A stretch of DNA of 64,000 nt from Phytophthora sp. 'mugwort' (Eukaryota > Oomycota > Peronosporomycetes > Peronosporales > Peronosporaceae), in assembly GCA_033558025.1 (NCBI GenBank), contig JAUCEF010000005.1, forward strand, positions 3,472,001 to 3,536,000, in the 5' to 3' direction. Shown here in pieces: positions 1 to 11,334 of this stretch. Position numbers and translations under genes: made by a program. Under the pieces are notes generated by a model. That model was not told the origin of the DNA. It saw nothing but the letters and a program-made list of their open reading frames with translations, and searched no databases. The stretch's first letter is position 1. The number at the start of each line of letters is the position of its first letter.

Positions 1-111
1 CTCAAAGAAGGCGAGCACTTGTCGGTGAGGTGGTATAACGTCGTGGTGCTGTCGGAATGGCAGGAGCTGAAGTTCATTATTGCGGAAGAGTGTTATGGTT
101 TTTCTAGTTGA
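1..111 (+). other. Short open frame cut by the left window edge
   Basis: Frame 1 is open from the first base to a TGA at 109-111, giving 36 residues with an ordinary amino-acid mix. It could be the tail of a gene or mobile-element ORF that starts outside the window. No family is recognised, and an open frame of this length can arise by chance. Confidence 0.25.
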
Positions 112-1816
112 ACTGATGCCGCAATATATGTATGCGGTGACTTCATGACGCCACACGAGAGAGTGCACATGCGCCCAGATTACAGACAGGCGTACAGTAC
201 TCGTACTATTATTCGTGCGTTTGGTAGTCGCGCGTGTTGACCCACCGAAATTCAAGTGTATGGCTTCGCCCGGCAGAATTGACAATGATATTCTGCTCGA
301 GATGTCAAAGGGCTGTCTTGAATTGGGGGTTAATTCATCATTACCAAGGAGCCTGAATGACGGAGCTTACAGAACACCTGTCTACTTGGTGATAGTCTTC
401 ATCTAAAGACTCTTTAGATGAGGTACATTTATAATATAATAAATTAGCGGCAAGTGCTTTGAAGAGATAGCGATTCATGTTATGGCGTGCTGTGCATACT
501 AGATCAGCGTATGGTGAAGAACGACATCGGATACGAGACTGCAGGCTTAGAGCATGACAGTCGTCAAGGCAACTTGGCAGTCTTCTCCATAGTAGAAGTA
601 ATTAATATCCTAAACGGAACCACATTTTAGCCACAGTCCATGCATCTAGCATAATGTAACTTTTAGATAAGCATGAGCATGCTATTCGAGATCGTGCAGC
701 AACTGTTTGCGACTTATATTTGATACGATACACTACGATTCGTGACGGCAACTTACTGGACCCTGCTCCGCAATCTTGCCACGCAGATATTGTCCGCATG
801 CTGAATCGTAGACAAGCGGTGCGCACTGACGAGGGTCGTGTGTCGTTGCATTACCACCATGTCCAGTGCATCTTGCACAACCTTTCGCTCTCCAAATCGA
901 GCGCACTCGCTGCATCGTCAAGCAGGGATTCTTGAGCATGACACATCTGATCGTAATTCGCTGCTTCTGACCTCCTCACATTTCATCTCTCCTCTCTGTG
1001 CCTCGTTTCCGTCCGGGAACTGCTTGATGAGTTTGCTATCTGCCACCGTCACGATTTCTTGGCGTTGCATTCAAATCGTACGCGTTCTCTCCGATCGTGC
1101 CAATGGTTCTGGTTAGGCCGAGCTCCATCGTCCTCGAACTGCTTTAATTCCGCTCCTTCCTGCACAGCTTGGCTGATTGGATCGTAGAGCTGCTCCAGTA
1201 GCGCGCAATGCATGCCGCCCCAGATTGGACTACAAACCGCCTACAGCCTCAATTGTGAGATTGTACATAATTTCTCTTTGCAGTCAGTCACCTCGGCCTC
1301 GTGGCATGTCGGTTAAGAAGTGTCCTGAATGGCGCTTCAACTTGTCATGCGGAGTGTGGGGTACGAGGCTAGTGATTGAACGGCAATGAGAACTTCGCCA
1401 GTTGCTGCTGGTCTCGGTCTGAGACAAAGCGTCATAAGCCCATCGGGCTCGTGATTACTGTGGAAGCATCCCAACGAATTGATTACGACAGATCATCCTT
1501 AAGACGGGCTGCCATACTCAGAAGCTCATTCTACCGCTGGAATGCATTTGCGCCAGATTCCGCTCAAAGCTTTCTTCAAGGTTGAGCAGATATTCGCTGC
1601 CAGCTTTCAGACAGCGGCGGAGCTAGACCTAAATTTCATGTGGGATGCCAGCGCGTATGAAAATTTGCCCATGACTATAAGGCGTACGAATCTTCGGGCT
1701 GCGAGTTCAAAGTAAAATGGAAACGAGGGTTCGACGCAAGAAAACAATGTACCCCCTTTACTCGGCGTCTTACAACACTAATATGGAAGTCACCACATCA
1801 ACCCTTCCTGTCGATT
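112..1816. other. Non-coding stretch, nothing recognised
   Basis: Only short frames of under 95 codons occur on either strand, and none resembles a known family. No tRNA-like boxes, long repeats or clear retroelement ends were seen. It lies downstream of the minus-strand Crinkler gene and should include its 3' untranslated region and terminator, but no polyadenylation signal could be assigned with confidence. Confidence 0.5.
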
Positions 1817-3874
1817 CTATCTGGCACTCGGAGGCTTCCGAAAAAACTTCACGGGGTCGTAACAGCATACCATGAAGTCATCTGGAGCGGGAGCGTCGAT
1901 CAAGGCGAAACTCTTGCACGTGCTGGCTTCAGGACCCACTACCACAAACACGCGTGGGGTACTTCTCGAAAGTTGTTCATTAGCATCAAGTGCCTTATTC
2001 AGCTTCGCCCAGAGCTCTGGCTTGAATGTTTTCCGATTAGAGGCGGTAATGCTTACCATGGCCACTAGCGTTTTCTTCAAGTTGCTCCCTCTCAGAAAGC
2101 CCTCACATATCACTACTGCGTCGAGAAAAGGAAAATCTACGTTATCGATATGGGAATAAGTTCCTGGGGATACTTGCGAGAACTTTTCATAGCATTCTTC
2201 CTCAGTGCTGCCCACGCATGCAGCAGGTCGACAGTGCAATACGAGTCGGTCATATCTCTGATTTGAGTACGATGGGTCTGAGTTTACCACAACGTTTACC
2301 ATCTGAACAGGATTCCCCTTGGTTGACCAACGAACTGCATTGTGGAAGCACTCTTTGAATGCCGAGCCCTCAAACCCAGCTTGGAGCTTTTGAGCGAGCT
2401 GGTAGGCGGCGATCTGACTTTCTTCGTCCACAAAGCGCCCGATTCGCTTCCATACATATCCAGAATCTATCTCGAGTCTCCAGTGAGACACTAGCCAGTA
2501 ATGTTCTTCGTTGTTTGGATCTACGACGTATTGGCGCCGAATCCGATCCCACAAATTTCCCCATCGGGGGCCTTGCTGAATCTCCGAGTCAGCTGTCGTC
2601 GTCTTACTCACAATGCTGCAAATTCCATCCATTCTGTTCTTAACATCGGTGCGATCGCTGCAAAAATCACGGAAACTTCCACCACTGTAGAAATACTGTT
2701 CATTAGCGAGTTCAAGTGTACCTCTTTGCTTCTCGTGACCAACGCCCGTTGTTCTTTTCCAGTTCTCCGCTGTTGATTCAGCATACTGTAGTAGATCATT
2801 AAACCGCCACGCCGGCAGCACAAGTTCACTAGACGACTCGATGCTTGTAAACTTGGTTTCGATAGATGAAGCGATAAGTTGGTGTGGAAAGAGGCCAAAT
2901 TGATGATCGACTTCCGTTCTGGTGTAGCCATCAACAAGTATCAAAGCACCTTGGAACTCCTTCCTCTCGTGAAGCACGGCAATTTTAGCAGCCGTCAGGT
3001 TAGTCTTTCTAACGCACGAGTTGCTTCCACCATCCAGATAGACCAAACCATTAGCATCAGAAAAACCGGACCGCCGAACAATCAAAACTTTCTGCTTCTC
3101 AGTAAATGCCAAGTAAAAGCCGACGAGCATAAGGAAACATGACTTGCCAACTCCAGCTGAGCCCACAATCGCGACCCGCTTGTGTGTTTTCGACAAAATC
3201 CGCATGACAAGTCTCCAGAGCACACGCTCCTCCTTTCGCACGAAATACGATGACGGAAACCCTCCATACCCTCTCCAAAAATCATTCAGACTGGAGGTCA
3301 CAATCAGGTTTTGCTCCGTCTCATTTTTCTGCCCCAGCACGTCAAACAGGAGGTTCAGCTCGTCCGCCGAAACGTCAATACTCTCGGCGTCTCCAAGTGA
3401 TTGCTCCGACCGTTTTCTCTTGCCTGTAATGTCCCCTCTTACCTCTATCTCCGCGGTCTTTGGGGGTGCTGGAACTAAAATGTGGACGACGTTGGCGTCA
3501 CGGTCCTTTAAGATCCCTGTCAAATGGCTCATGGACGCCAGGTGGCCCCTGGCCAGCAAAGCTTTGGCCGGTTCCGTGTCTCCATTTTCGATCTTCTTCA
3601 CTTCATCTACCGTGAGCCACGTACCGTTTTCTTTCTTGGCCAGATACACCCTTAGCTGGGCGGCGTTAAAGTCTCCATAGATCTCCACGGCCTCGTTCTT
3701 GATTGTCTTCTGCAGCTCCCAGACGCGGTCGGTCAGCCTCACAATGAGGGGAAACGCCGTGCCGACCATACCAACGATTAGGCACCAGATCTCCATCTCT
3801 TGCGGCTCTTGGGGCTCTGGCTTTTGCTTGTGCTCGAGCAGCTCCTGGGTCGAGGGTTCCTCTTCGTCCTCCAT
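1817..3874 (-). CDS. Crinkler (CRN)-type effector with P-loop NTPase domain
   Basis: Single-exon frame of 685 residues. Residues 27-138 match the CRN header, the ubiquitin-like LFLAK domain of oomycete cytoplasmic effectors: the LFLAK motif appears as VYLAK (76-80), followed by a conserved WLT..EVKK stretch and a closing HILVPAPP (131-138) in place of the usual HVLVVVP. A basic KRKR cluster (152-155) could be a nuclear-localisation signal. A P-loop NTPase domain follows, with Walker A GSAGVGKS (238-245) and Walker B-like LILVDG (311-316). The C-terminal third resembles the variable CRN nuclease-like region. CRNs as a family act inside host cells, often in the nucleus. No signal peptide is evident. 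The ATG at 3874 adds a 26-residue acidic leader; Met27 (3796) would start exactly at the header and is an equally good start. No stop or frameshift interrupts the gene. The family call is secure; the biochemical activity is inferred. Confidence 0.9.
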   Translation of the reverse strand: MEDEEEPSTQELLEHKQKPEPQEPQEMEIWCLIVGMVGTAFPLIVRLTDRVWELQKTIKNEAVEIYGDFNAAQLRVYLAKKENGTWLTVDEVKKIENGDTEPAKALLARGHLASMSHLTGILKDRDANVVHILVPAPPKTAEIEVRGDITGKRKRSEQSLGDAESIDVSADELNLLFDVLGQKNETEQNLIVTSSLNDFWRGYGGFPSSYFVRKEERVLWRLVMRILSKTHKRVAIVGSAGVGKSCFLMLVGFYLAFTEKQKVLIVRRSGFSDANGLVYLDGGSNSCVRKTNLTAAKIAVLHERKEFQGALILVDGYTRTEVDHQFGLFPHQLIASSIETKFTSIESSSELVLPAWRFNDLLQYAESTAENWKRTTGVGHEKQRGTLELANEQYFYSGGSFRDFCSDRTDVKNRMDGICSIVSKTTTADSEIQQGPRWGNLWDRIRRQYVVDPNNEEHYWLVSHWRLEIDSGYVWKRIGRFVDEESQIAAYQLAQKLQAGFEGSAFKECFHNAVRWSTKGNPVQMVNVVVNSDPSYSNQRYDRLVLHCRPAACVGSTEEECYEKFSQVSPGTYSHIDNVDFPFLDAVVICEGFLRGSNLKKTLVAMVSITASNRKTFKPELWAKLNKALDANEQLSRSTPRVFVVVGPEASTCKSFALIDAPAPDDFMVCCYDPVKFFRKPPSAR

Positions 3875-4721
3875 CGCGTCTCATTTGCTATTTCAAATTC
3901 AAATCGGGACGAGAAAAACCTCAGATCCAAAGTTTTTTTTAATGAGTTGAAAATCAATGAAACGTTTCCTAAAAATCACCGGATATTATTAATTCGAAGA
4001 TAAAATCATTTTACCACATATATTATTATTTTTTTCGCTCGTGCGTTCAGAAGGCTAATGCCACGAGGCAAAGTCGTGGCGATATGATTTCAAATAAACA
4101 GTGAATCCTCACTTGGCGGCTAAACACAAACAGATTTGTTCTGAAACTACGCAGTGATGTCGCAGGTTTTAAAAATGCAAGGAAGATAATCCCCTTGGCC
4201 GTTCGCTGCCAATGCCGGTTTTAGGGAAGACTAGCAGGTTTGGTCTGGCACAATGAAGCAGTAAACGGAAGTAGGTCCGGTGATCATGGAGGTGCCCTCT
4301 AGATAATAAATCATAAATGGAGCAATATTTATTAAGTCCTTCACTCAGGGTTGTAGCGACTTACCCAACCTTTCGATTTTACGTAATATATGATTAGTGT
4401 AAAATGTAAAAGGAAAGATGCTATGGACGAATAACATTATCTCTCCGACCAAACTTGATCATAGTATAGTGCATATTAGCCAATGAGATTATTCTCCGAT
4501 TCATTTTAGCCAATGAAAACCAGCTTCAAATTATTTGGCAAGTCAAATCGCTTAAAATTGTTCAGTTTAATCCAATAAGAACGAGAATAGAGGTTGCAGT
4601 CGAAAGCAGAGCGATTCCGACGTATCTGGTCGGAGCTGATGCCCAGATATGTGTATCGTGCTACAAACGTGTGGTGTGTCATATATCACTCGCGTATTTG
4701 CCGCCTCTCCGACCAATAACG
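3875..4721. other. AT-rich spacer between CRN gene and Crypton remnant
   Basis: It contains many A/T runs and no credible coding frame. It must hold the upstream region of the CRN gene at its left end. The right end probably includes the 5' flank of the Crypton, but no element boundary could be drawn, because Cryptons lack terminal inverted repeats. Confidence 0.5.
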
Positions 4722-6750
4722 ATGAGCCTGAACGACTTGAAGCCTGCCAACACTAAGCGCGCGCGAGCGACGGCCATGAAGGCGTTCGAGCGCTTCCTCT
4801 CCGCCGAGATCACGAGCATGGATCATGTTAGGGCTTTGGTCGTCGCGGACCCAAGCCGCGCAGGCGGTATTCTAGTGACGCTGGTTATGGACAAGTTTGG
4901 CGTGTACCTGGTATTTCACCCAGGAGCACGGAGGCAGCACCTGTCGCGCCACTCCGTCGCTCAATATTTCCGCCAGGTGAAGTGCTGGCTCCTGGACAAG
5001 TATCCTGTCCAAGGCGGCACTGTAGCACGGCAGCTGCTGAGCATGGGGCGGACGCTTGAGCAGCACTGCATCAAGCGCGAAAGTGGTAGATTTATCAAAA
5101 AGGCGGTTGCATGCACGAAGGAGGATCTCAAGAAAATGACAAGGTATTTGTATTCAACGGCTAGCTGTGCGTCAGACTACCAAGATGTAGCTCTGTTATG
5201 CCTCTTGTGGTACCTCTTTGGCCGCGCTTCGGACCTGACCTTCGTTCGGAAGCAGCAGCTGTCCATAGGTGCTGGCGGCGTGTTCTTCATCCCCTTCATC
5301 CGCATGAAGACGTCCGACGAGCAGGCACTGTCGCTCTTCCCCGATGCTGACTTCGCGACTTGTCCGCTGCTGGCGCTCGCACTGGCTTTGATCACCCAGG
5401 CGTCGGCGTGCGCAGCGCTCCTCAACCACTTACCAGTATAGTCGAAAAACGTTCCCGTTGAGCTGACCGACTCCATCCCGTTGCTGGGCCTGCTTGAGGA
5501 AACCGGCACCCTGGGTTCTTCTCAGGCGTCGACGAGAAGAAGCACAGTCCACACGTCGCCGACGATTGGTATTCACACTCTTGTCAACCGCTTGCTCGAT
5601 CGTATCTGGACCCGCTGGGGTCGAAGAGCCGCTAACCTCTCATTCGTTTCGACGTGGCGGTGCCCAGCATGCCAAAGCGTGCTCTGAGCTGACGGCGCAG
5701 TGGATCTTCGATCGCGGAGCCTGGAATTTGACCACGACGAACAAAGCCTTCGCCTACGTCTTCAGTACTCCGAAAGAAGACCATCAAGTCGCGAAGGTAC
5801 TGAACGGAATGGCGCCAAAGCAAGCCTCTGTTCTTTCATCGCTGGAAGTCTTCGACTCGGCAAGACAAGAGCAGATTAGGGAGGTTAGCCACAAGCTCTT
5901 CAATGCGAGTCATGCGCTGGGTAACAAGGCCTTCAACGTTTGCGCTGCTGTGAGAGACATGCTGACAGCAACCATCATCCTCCACTACCCGTCACTGATG
6001 AAGACCAACGCGCAGGGGCCAGCGATGACAACGATCCTGCGCTGCGCCAAGGCCTCTGGTGTGACCACGTCGAACCTGCTTGCTTGGTCAATGCAACTCA
6101 CGAGGTCTACTGATCCCGCTCACACCACCGCGGACGACTTGACGGAAGGAAACATGAAGGCCAAAGTTGCGTTCGATCATCAGACTGCATTGATTGAAAG
6201 GTTAATCGCGGTCAACTGTCGCCTCAAGGCTCGGGTCAACTTGCTAGAAGCTACAAGCATCACCACTGGAGAGAACACATCAGGACACCGCGGTGAGCAG
6301 GCAAAGTGACCAAGAGATGAAGATGAAAACGTACCAGTGAAGCGCCGACGTAGATCGAAGACGATACCTCGACACCTGGTTTGCGTGGTACACGGCAGTT
6401 CCGCGTGGATGGCTGAGTACTACAAGCACAAGAAGTCGGACGCCAAGCACCTCGTGGCCTTCAGGAAGCTCTTCATTGAAGACGGATACGCGCTCGACGA
6501 GTTGTCACAGAGCTACAAGGATAATGTCCGCCAGCTTGGAGAGATAGCATCAAGCAAAGTCGTGGCGTACCTCCGCGTGCGAAACGTACCGTCAACGGGA
6601 TCTAACGCTGTGCTCAAGGAGCTTCGTCATCTGCATCGCGAGGGAAGCCTCAATGACCTCATCAGCGCCTACCACCAACGTCTTGCAATCGGTAAAATTG
6701 TAGACCCTGCGCCACTCCATCACCAAGGCACACTCAGGCCGCTTTTGTAA
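4722..6750 (+). pseudogene. Crypton-type tyrosine recombinase, broken
   Basis: Three coding blocks make up one decayed recombinase. Block 1 (4722-5441) carries the core entry with a probable catalytic Arg in the GRASD motif (codon 5223-5225) and ends at a TAG (5439-5441). Its frame can be followed beyond that stop to about 5.6 kb. Block 2, in another frame (to 6309), carries HSFRRGG (the H-x-x-R pair of tyrosine recombinases, about 5641-5661) and a likely nucleophile Tyr in AFAYVF (755-757 of the 5-kb line, i.e. 5755-5757). A TGA at 6307-6309 separates it from block 3 (to 6750), which is in the same frame and starts with a basic cluster, consistent with a DNA-binding tail. So at least two premature stops and one frameshift near 5.60-5.62 kb inactivate it. 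R, H, R and Y are all still visible. Family assignment rests on motifs remembered for oomycete Cryptons. Confidence 0.75.
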
Positions 6751-6850
6751 TACAACACGCCGTATTCACCCGTATCCTTGTGGTCGGTGCTTCCGTAGAT
6801 GTCGCTCGCTTGGAGGTCTGCCACAGTCAATAGAGTATAGAGAAATGTAC
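6751..6850. other. Short spacer after the Crypton
   Basis: About 100 bases without coding potential, between the Crypton stop and the tRNA-like module. It may include the Crypton 3' end, which cannot be placed. Confidence 0.4.
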
Positions 6851-6912
6851 CTGTGGGTGGAATCGAACCAACTCCTTCCCTTTCGGGAGCTCTTCCATTG
6901 AGCTACATCGGT
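6851..6912 (-). repeat. tRNA-like Pol III module (SINE-like)
   Basis: Read on the minus strand this contains an A-box-like word, TAGCTCAATGG (895-905 of the 6-kb line), and a B-box, GGTTCGATTCC (6859-6869). A nearly paired T-arm surrounds the B-box and the D-arm GCTC/GAGC pairs. The A-to-B spacing is 36 bases, about 8 shorter than a normal tRNA, and no proper anticodon arm forms. This suits a tRNA-derived SINE or decayed tRNA better than a working tRNA. Confidence 0.5.
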
Positions 6913-7992
6913 GGGGGGGGGTTAGACAACAACATCGCAGGGGATACTCAGCTGGAGGACGGGGAATTAACGACCACGGTTCTTTGTGGAAGCGACAACC
7001 TCTTAAAAGTGCCATGGGCGCAACCCCTCAATTCACCAGGCCAGGTGGTCAATCGATCACTGAGGTCGCAGGCAAAATGGCGCAGTCAAAATTGCACGTG
7101 TGCCACTCATTTGCAAGATGTAACTACGCCTGCCACCTATCACTGAGCCAGTCATTTGCGAGGGGATTTTTTACGGGCTGTATGTCATTTTACGAAAGCC
7201 TCCACAACTTGGTGCGGTATAAAATTCTGCGATATGGTCGGATGCTAGTCGGAAATGCGGCGACGGTCGGAGTCGTGATGAGATGGATCATCAGATATTT
7301 AGCTGCCGAAATAAACCCTGAATACAAATAATTATGATGTCTTTTACATCATATATGTTTTAGTGAGTGCTAGAAGATGGCTACATAGGGGTCAGGTTGA
7401 AGGCAATTTTTTTTTATGAATAACAGGCTCGACAGCACCCTCTAAAAACAGGCATTATATACCATATGCTCTACAGTTCGGAAATGCACCCTTTGGGAAA
7501 CAATCTCATAGTAAAAAGAACAAGTTGCCGGTTGTGGAAATATGAAGGTTCGGAATTTTTCATAAAGTTAAAACGTTTCGGGTGGCTGAGTCTCTGCTGC
7601 GATGCAGGACGTGAGCTGCGCGTGGGCAGCGACCGTGCAACTTGCGACGTCATCGCGACGCGTGCGATAGGCCTGCTGACTGCCAGCGTGCTTCTCCTTG
7701 CCTTCATCGGCCATTGGCCAGTCGCGAGATAGGACAGAGCGGTGGCGTGCTATCGTCGTTGCGAAGCGGCATGTAACTGACATGGTAGTTTGTAAAGGTA
7801 TGAGAGGAAGAGCATGCGGGCGAGTCGATGAAGAAGGCTTCTTGGTGAGGTTGCCAAAACCAAACGTGAGTGGGATTGATGTCATTATTGTTCTCTACCT
7901 TCCTAGCTTATTTCTTCTACTGTCTTCGCTACCATGAGTTTTCTAATCCCATCAGGTCTCCCATTTGTCTAGTGGGAAGATGCAGAAGTTGT
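6913..7992. other. Non-coding stretch with small hairpin
   Basis: There is a run of nine or more G near 6909-6918 and a small hairpin with 7-base arms at 7334-7340 and 7346-7352. Frames of up to 115 codons exist, but none resembles a protein family. Probably decayed repeat sequence. Confidence 0.4.
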
Positions 7993-8063
7993 AGTCAAAG
8001 CGGGACTCGAACCCGCTACCTGCTGGCTCGCATACAGAGACTAAGCCAGCTGAGATATTGGTC
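7993..8063 (-). repeat. tRNA-like Pol III module with perfect T-arm
   Basis: On the minus strand a perfect 5-base-pair T-arm with a B-box, GGTTCGAGTCC, lies at 8000-8016, and an A-box-like word at 8045-8055. A four-of-five paired stem with a 7-base loop sits between them, where an anticodon arm belongs; its loop would read TAT at the anticodon position but lacks the usual T33. The acceptor arm pairs poorly. It may be a tRNA pseudogene or the 5' head of a tRNA-derived SINE. A functional tRNA is less likely. Confidence 0.5.
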
Positions 8064-8069
8064 CAGTAA

Positions 8070-8699
8070 TCACGAATGCGTATCCATATCAAAATCCACA
8101 TAACAACTCACGCAAACCCACACAAGCACAACATATGCAAACCGGCACTTCAACACACGCAACATCACCTGCCAAAAAAATAGTACAAAAAGCATGTGTG
8201 AAAGTGTAAAAAACAGTTTAAAGGTGTGAAACAAATGCAGGCTATCATGTCGTAACGCAGTTCTCTCCACTTGTAAGTCACATACATGGCCTTCTACAAC
8301 ATGCACACCCGACCGCAATATTTCTCGACCAACACCCGATCGGATGAGTGAGGCGGTTGCCCGCCACGTCTTTGGATCCACGAGGCTTCCTTTTCGGCTG
8401 AATTGTTGGAGTGATGTCTTCATCGCCTTGGTATCTTTTGTCAAAGAGTACACCTTCTCCTCGTCCCCCTACAGAGGAAGTTGGGCGGCTCCTTCTCCGT
8501 CGTCTTCGATCTCGAGCGCCTGGATGCCTTTCTGCAGCATTTCCATGTGAACTGCTTTCCTGTCTAGGAACTTGGTCAAATCCGACTTAGCGCCGGGCTT
8601 ATGGGGCGAGAGGTCAACAGCCACGCTGGGATATGTCACGAAACACTCGAGTTTGTACCATAAGTTGTGTCTATTACTAAAGTAAGTCTTCTGCTCTGT
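8070..8699 (-). pseudogene. DDE transposase remnant, PIF/Harbinger-like
   Basis: One minus-strand frame runs from 8699 to 8070 with a single in-frame TAG at about 8470. Its start (FSNRH..WYKLE..V, then PHKPGAKSDLTKF) resembles the part of the DDE_Tnp_4 domain in PIF/Harbinger and IS5-like transposases that holds the pattern of a glycosylated-looking H-K start followed by PG..SD. Only a fragment of the catalytic domain remains and no catalytic triad can be completed. Adjacent minus-strand frames at 8904-9233 may belong to the same decayed element. The superfamily call is tentative. Confidence 0.4.
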
Positions 8700-9724
8700 A
8701 AGTTGACCGCTCGGACGATAATCAGGCTGGAACTTTACGTCGGTAGCTTACAAGACGTAAAAATAGGTTCGAAAAGTTCTTCTGTTTTCAATAGAAGGTG
8801 GGGATGACGTCAAGTCTTCAACGTTTCTCTATCATTGTCACTCGCTTCACAAACTCCTTGTAGAAAATAGGATCAATCACATTCAGAAGCTTGTAGATCG
8901 TCTTTATCCAACGTGTTTGGCTTCAGAACGAAGTCGACGGCTTGCTTGCCCTAGTGCTTTAGGATCATCATCGCCAATAAACATCGCGTCCTTCGCGGAA
9001 GTCTTGTTCTTTTCAGCCTCGTCCCAGATTCCACACGCCGTACAAACACCCTTTACAACGCCCCAAAGCAAACCAAATTTCGTCTTCAACGTAGTCAACA
9101 GTTCGCGCCAAATGCATGAGAGCTGAGCTCTAAGTTCTCGTCTTCGTCTTGCTGCAGCAGACGCAGTCTTGCGATCATATCTGCTGTCTCCACGTTTCTG
9201 AAATGAACAACAACTCGCACTCCCTGGCTGCAAATGCTTTGCGTGTCAGTCACTATTTGGTTGGACGATGTTGTAGATGGACCTGCGCGATGCAGCTGGA
9301 GCTTTTCATCATTCACTGTTCTCCATAATATTTGGCCGTGCACATGTCTTGCTTCGTGTACTTTAAAATTTTCATGCCCAACAACTTTGAATGTAATTAC
9401 TGAACGGCTGTCGTCATCAACTCAACACCGAACCTAAGAGCATTTTCTTATACGATCCGCGCATTGACTCTAACTACATCGACTTTCTGTCTAAGATCGC
9501 TGCACGAATCAAACATGAAAACGAGTTCAAGAATGTCATCCTTGTCACCGTCGCACCACCTACTAAAAAGAATAGGAGTACCTGTGGAAGCATGTGCTCA
9601 ATTGCATGTGGCGCATGCTGGACGGGAACCTCAAGAGCGCGTACGGCGACCACGCCCTGCACAGGTTTCGGTACGGTGTTCTGCGTGCGCTCTTAGCTGC
9701 GAAGTAGCAGATCGTCTAGCATGC
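8700..9724. other. Decayed repeat sequence with two unidentified fragments
   Basis: A 109-codon minus-strand frame (8904-9233) is compositionally protein-like but matches nothing recognised. On the plus strand, about 9440-9690 reads as a protein-like segment split between frames (it includes a stretch of the type PRIDSNYIDFLSKIAARIK). Both look like remnants of repeated genes rather than working ones. Confidence 0.3.
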
Positions 9725-11120
9725 TTAGTCTATAGGAAGTCCTGAACGTGCAGCGCCTTTCACGTAGCGTAAAATACGCTTGAGTCCTTTCCAGTGCGTC
9801 GTTGTTGGGCAGGATAGAAAACGCGAAAGGAAGTTTGTCGATGTAAGCAATATCTGGGCCCGAGTGCAGTTGGATACCCAAAGTACGCTTTCAATAGCCT
9901 CATGAAGCGAGCTGATGTCATAGAATGCTTCACCGTTTGCTTCAAAGAAGCCATGATTGACATACATAGGAGTTACTGAGGATCTACACTGATTCATTTC
10001 GAATTTCGTGAGGAGATCGGTTGTTGTTTGCTGTTGGTGAATGAACATACCATTTGGGACGTACTCAATTGAAATTTCTAGGAATTTGCTGGATCACCGA
10101 GATTTTTGATGTTAAAGCGATCGAAGAATTTGCACATCACTTGTTCCGATATGTCGGGGTCCTGGTTCACCACCAGCACATCGTCGACATAGAGCCCTAA
10201 GACACAGCGTCGTTCATGACGCCGCAAGAAGTATAAGTATGAGTTCCATTCGGCAACGTTGAAACCCTGCGCTTGCAAGAACGAGTAAATGAGGTCGCTC
10301 CATAATTTTCCGCTCTGTATAGACCCTTAAGCAACATCCACACTCGATCGTTGTCAGCGTTTGTTGTTCTTGAAGGGGGATAGATTGGCTTACTCAGTGG
10401 AGATTTGAGGTAATCATTCGGGACGCCACCTTGGCGGAGCTTGGTTTTCCAAATTGCCGATAGCGTCATGACAAATTGTAGGCTGGAGCTCTTCAGTACT
10501 GGAGAGATTGTGCATTCAAAATCTACACCGAATCTTTGTGTGAATCCACGGGCAACTAAATGAGCTTTAAAGCGCTCGACTCGCCTTCGCTGACAAATTT
10601 TATTTTGTACATCCATTTTGAAGTGACGATGTTTGCTCCCTTCTGCTGATCAACAAGTTCCCAAATGTCGTTCGCGCTCAATTTTGCAAGCTCTTTTTCT
10701 ACGCGGCATCCCAGCACCTACTCTGCATTGCTTCTGCTACTGATCGCGGTTCCTTGACATGTTCATCAACTGAAATGGTGAGTAGCGAGTAGGCTGGTCC
10801 GACAAACGTCTCGAAAATTGACTTTGGCAGCTCAAATTCTGCGGGTTCGCATGGCGTCGTTTTCCAAAGGCGTGTCGAACGACTCCACCAGGAATTGGTC
10901 GTCCGAAATACTCGGGAACGCCAACTGCTTCATCACGGTCATCGGTGGCACTGTCTTCATTAGGGGTAGTCAATTCTTGTGCTGCCTCTGGTACTTCGCC
11001 GGCGCTGGAGGCTTGCTTTTTGTTCGAGTTGGTATTTTTCCCGTGAAGTTGCTGGAGTACTTCTACAGTAGCGGAGTGTGGTACGACATGGCATCCGCCT
11101 AAACAGACATACCACAACAC
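9725..11120 (-). pseudogene. Ty1/copia polyprotein remnant, reverse-transcriptase part
   Basis: Minus-strand blocks appear in the order expected for copia pol. They are an inter-integrase/RT linker-like segment (11120-10737), the RT entry with RFKAHLVARGFTQ (about 10560), the catalytic YVDD box (within 10278-10078), and the RT end with the FLSRFLSCPTTTHWKGLKR connection (10048-9725). The blocks lie in different frames with stops between them, so the element is dead. Gag, protease, most of the integrase and both long terminal repeats were not found here. Confidence 0.8.
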
Positions 11121-11334
11121 ATCGGCTTCAAATGGGAAAGCAGGGCGCTTCCATCAAACACTAATGAAATTCTGCACTAGCGCTGTTGTGGGATTTCTCG
11201 CTGCCACAACAGGGATGACGCTGTGCTCAGTGCGTCTTACATATGCAACCGTATCCCTACCAGAGCTAATGCGGATTACAAGTCGCCGATCGACGTATTG
11301 ACTAGAAAGCAGCTCTGTGTTTCACACATACCTC

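Noticed and set aside
3144..3680. 178-codon plus-strand frame
   Set aside because: It lies antisense inside the CRN gene and has no protein-like pattern; the CRN frame explains the open stretch.
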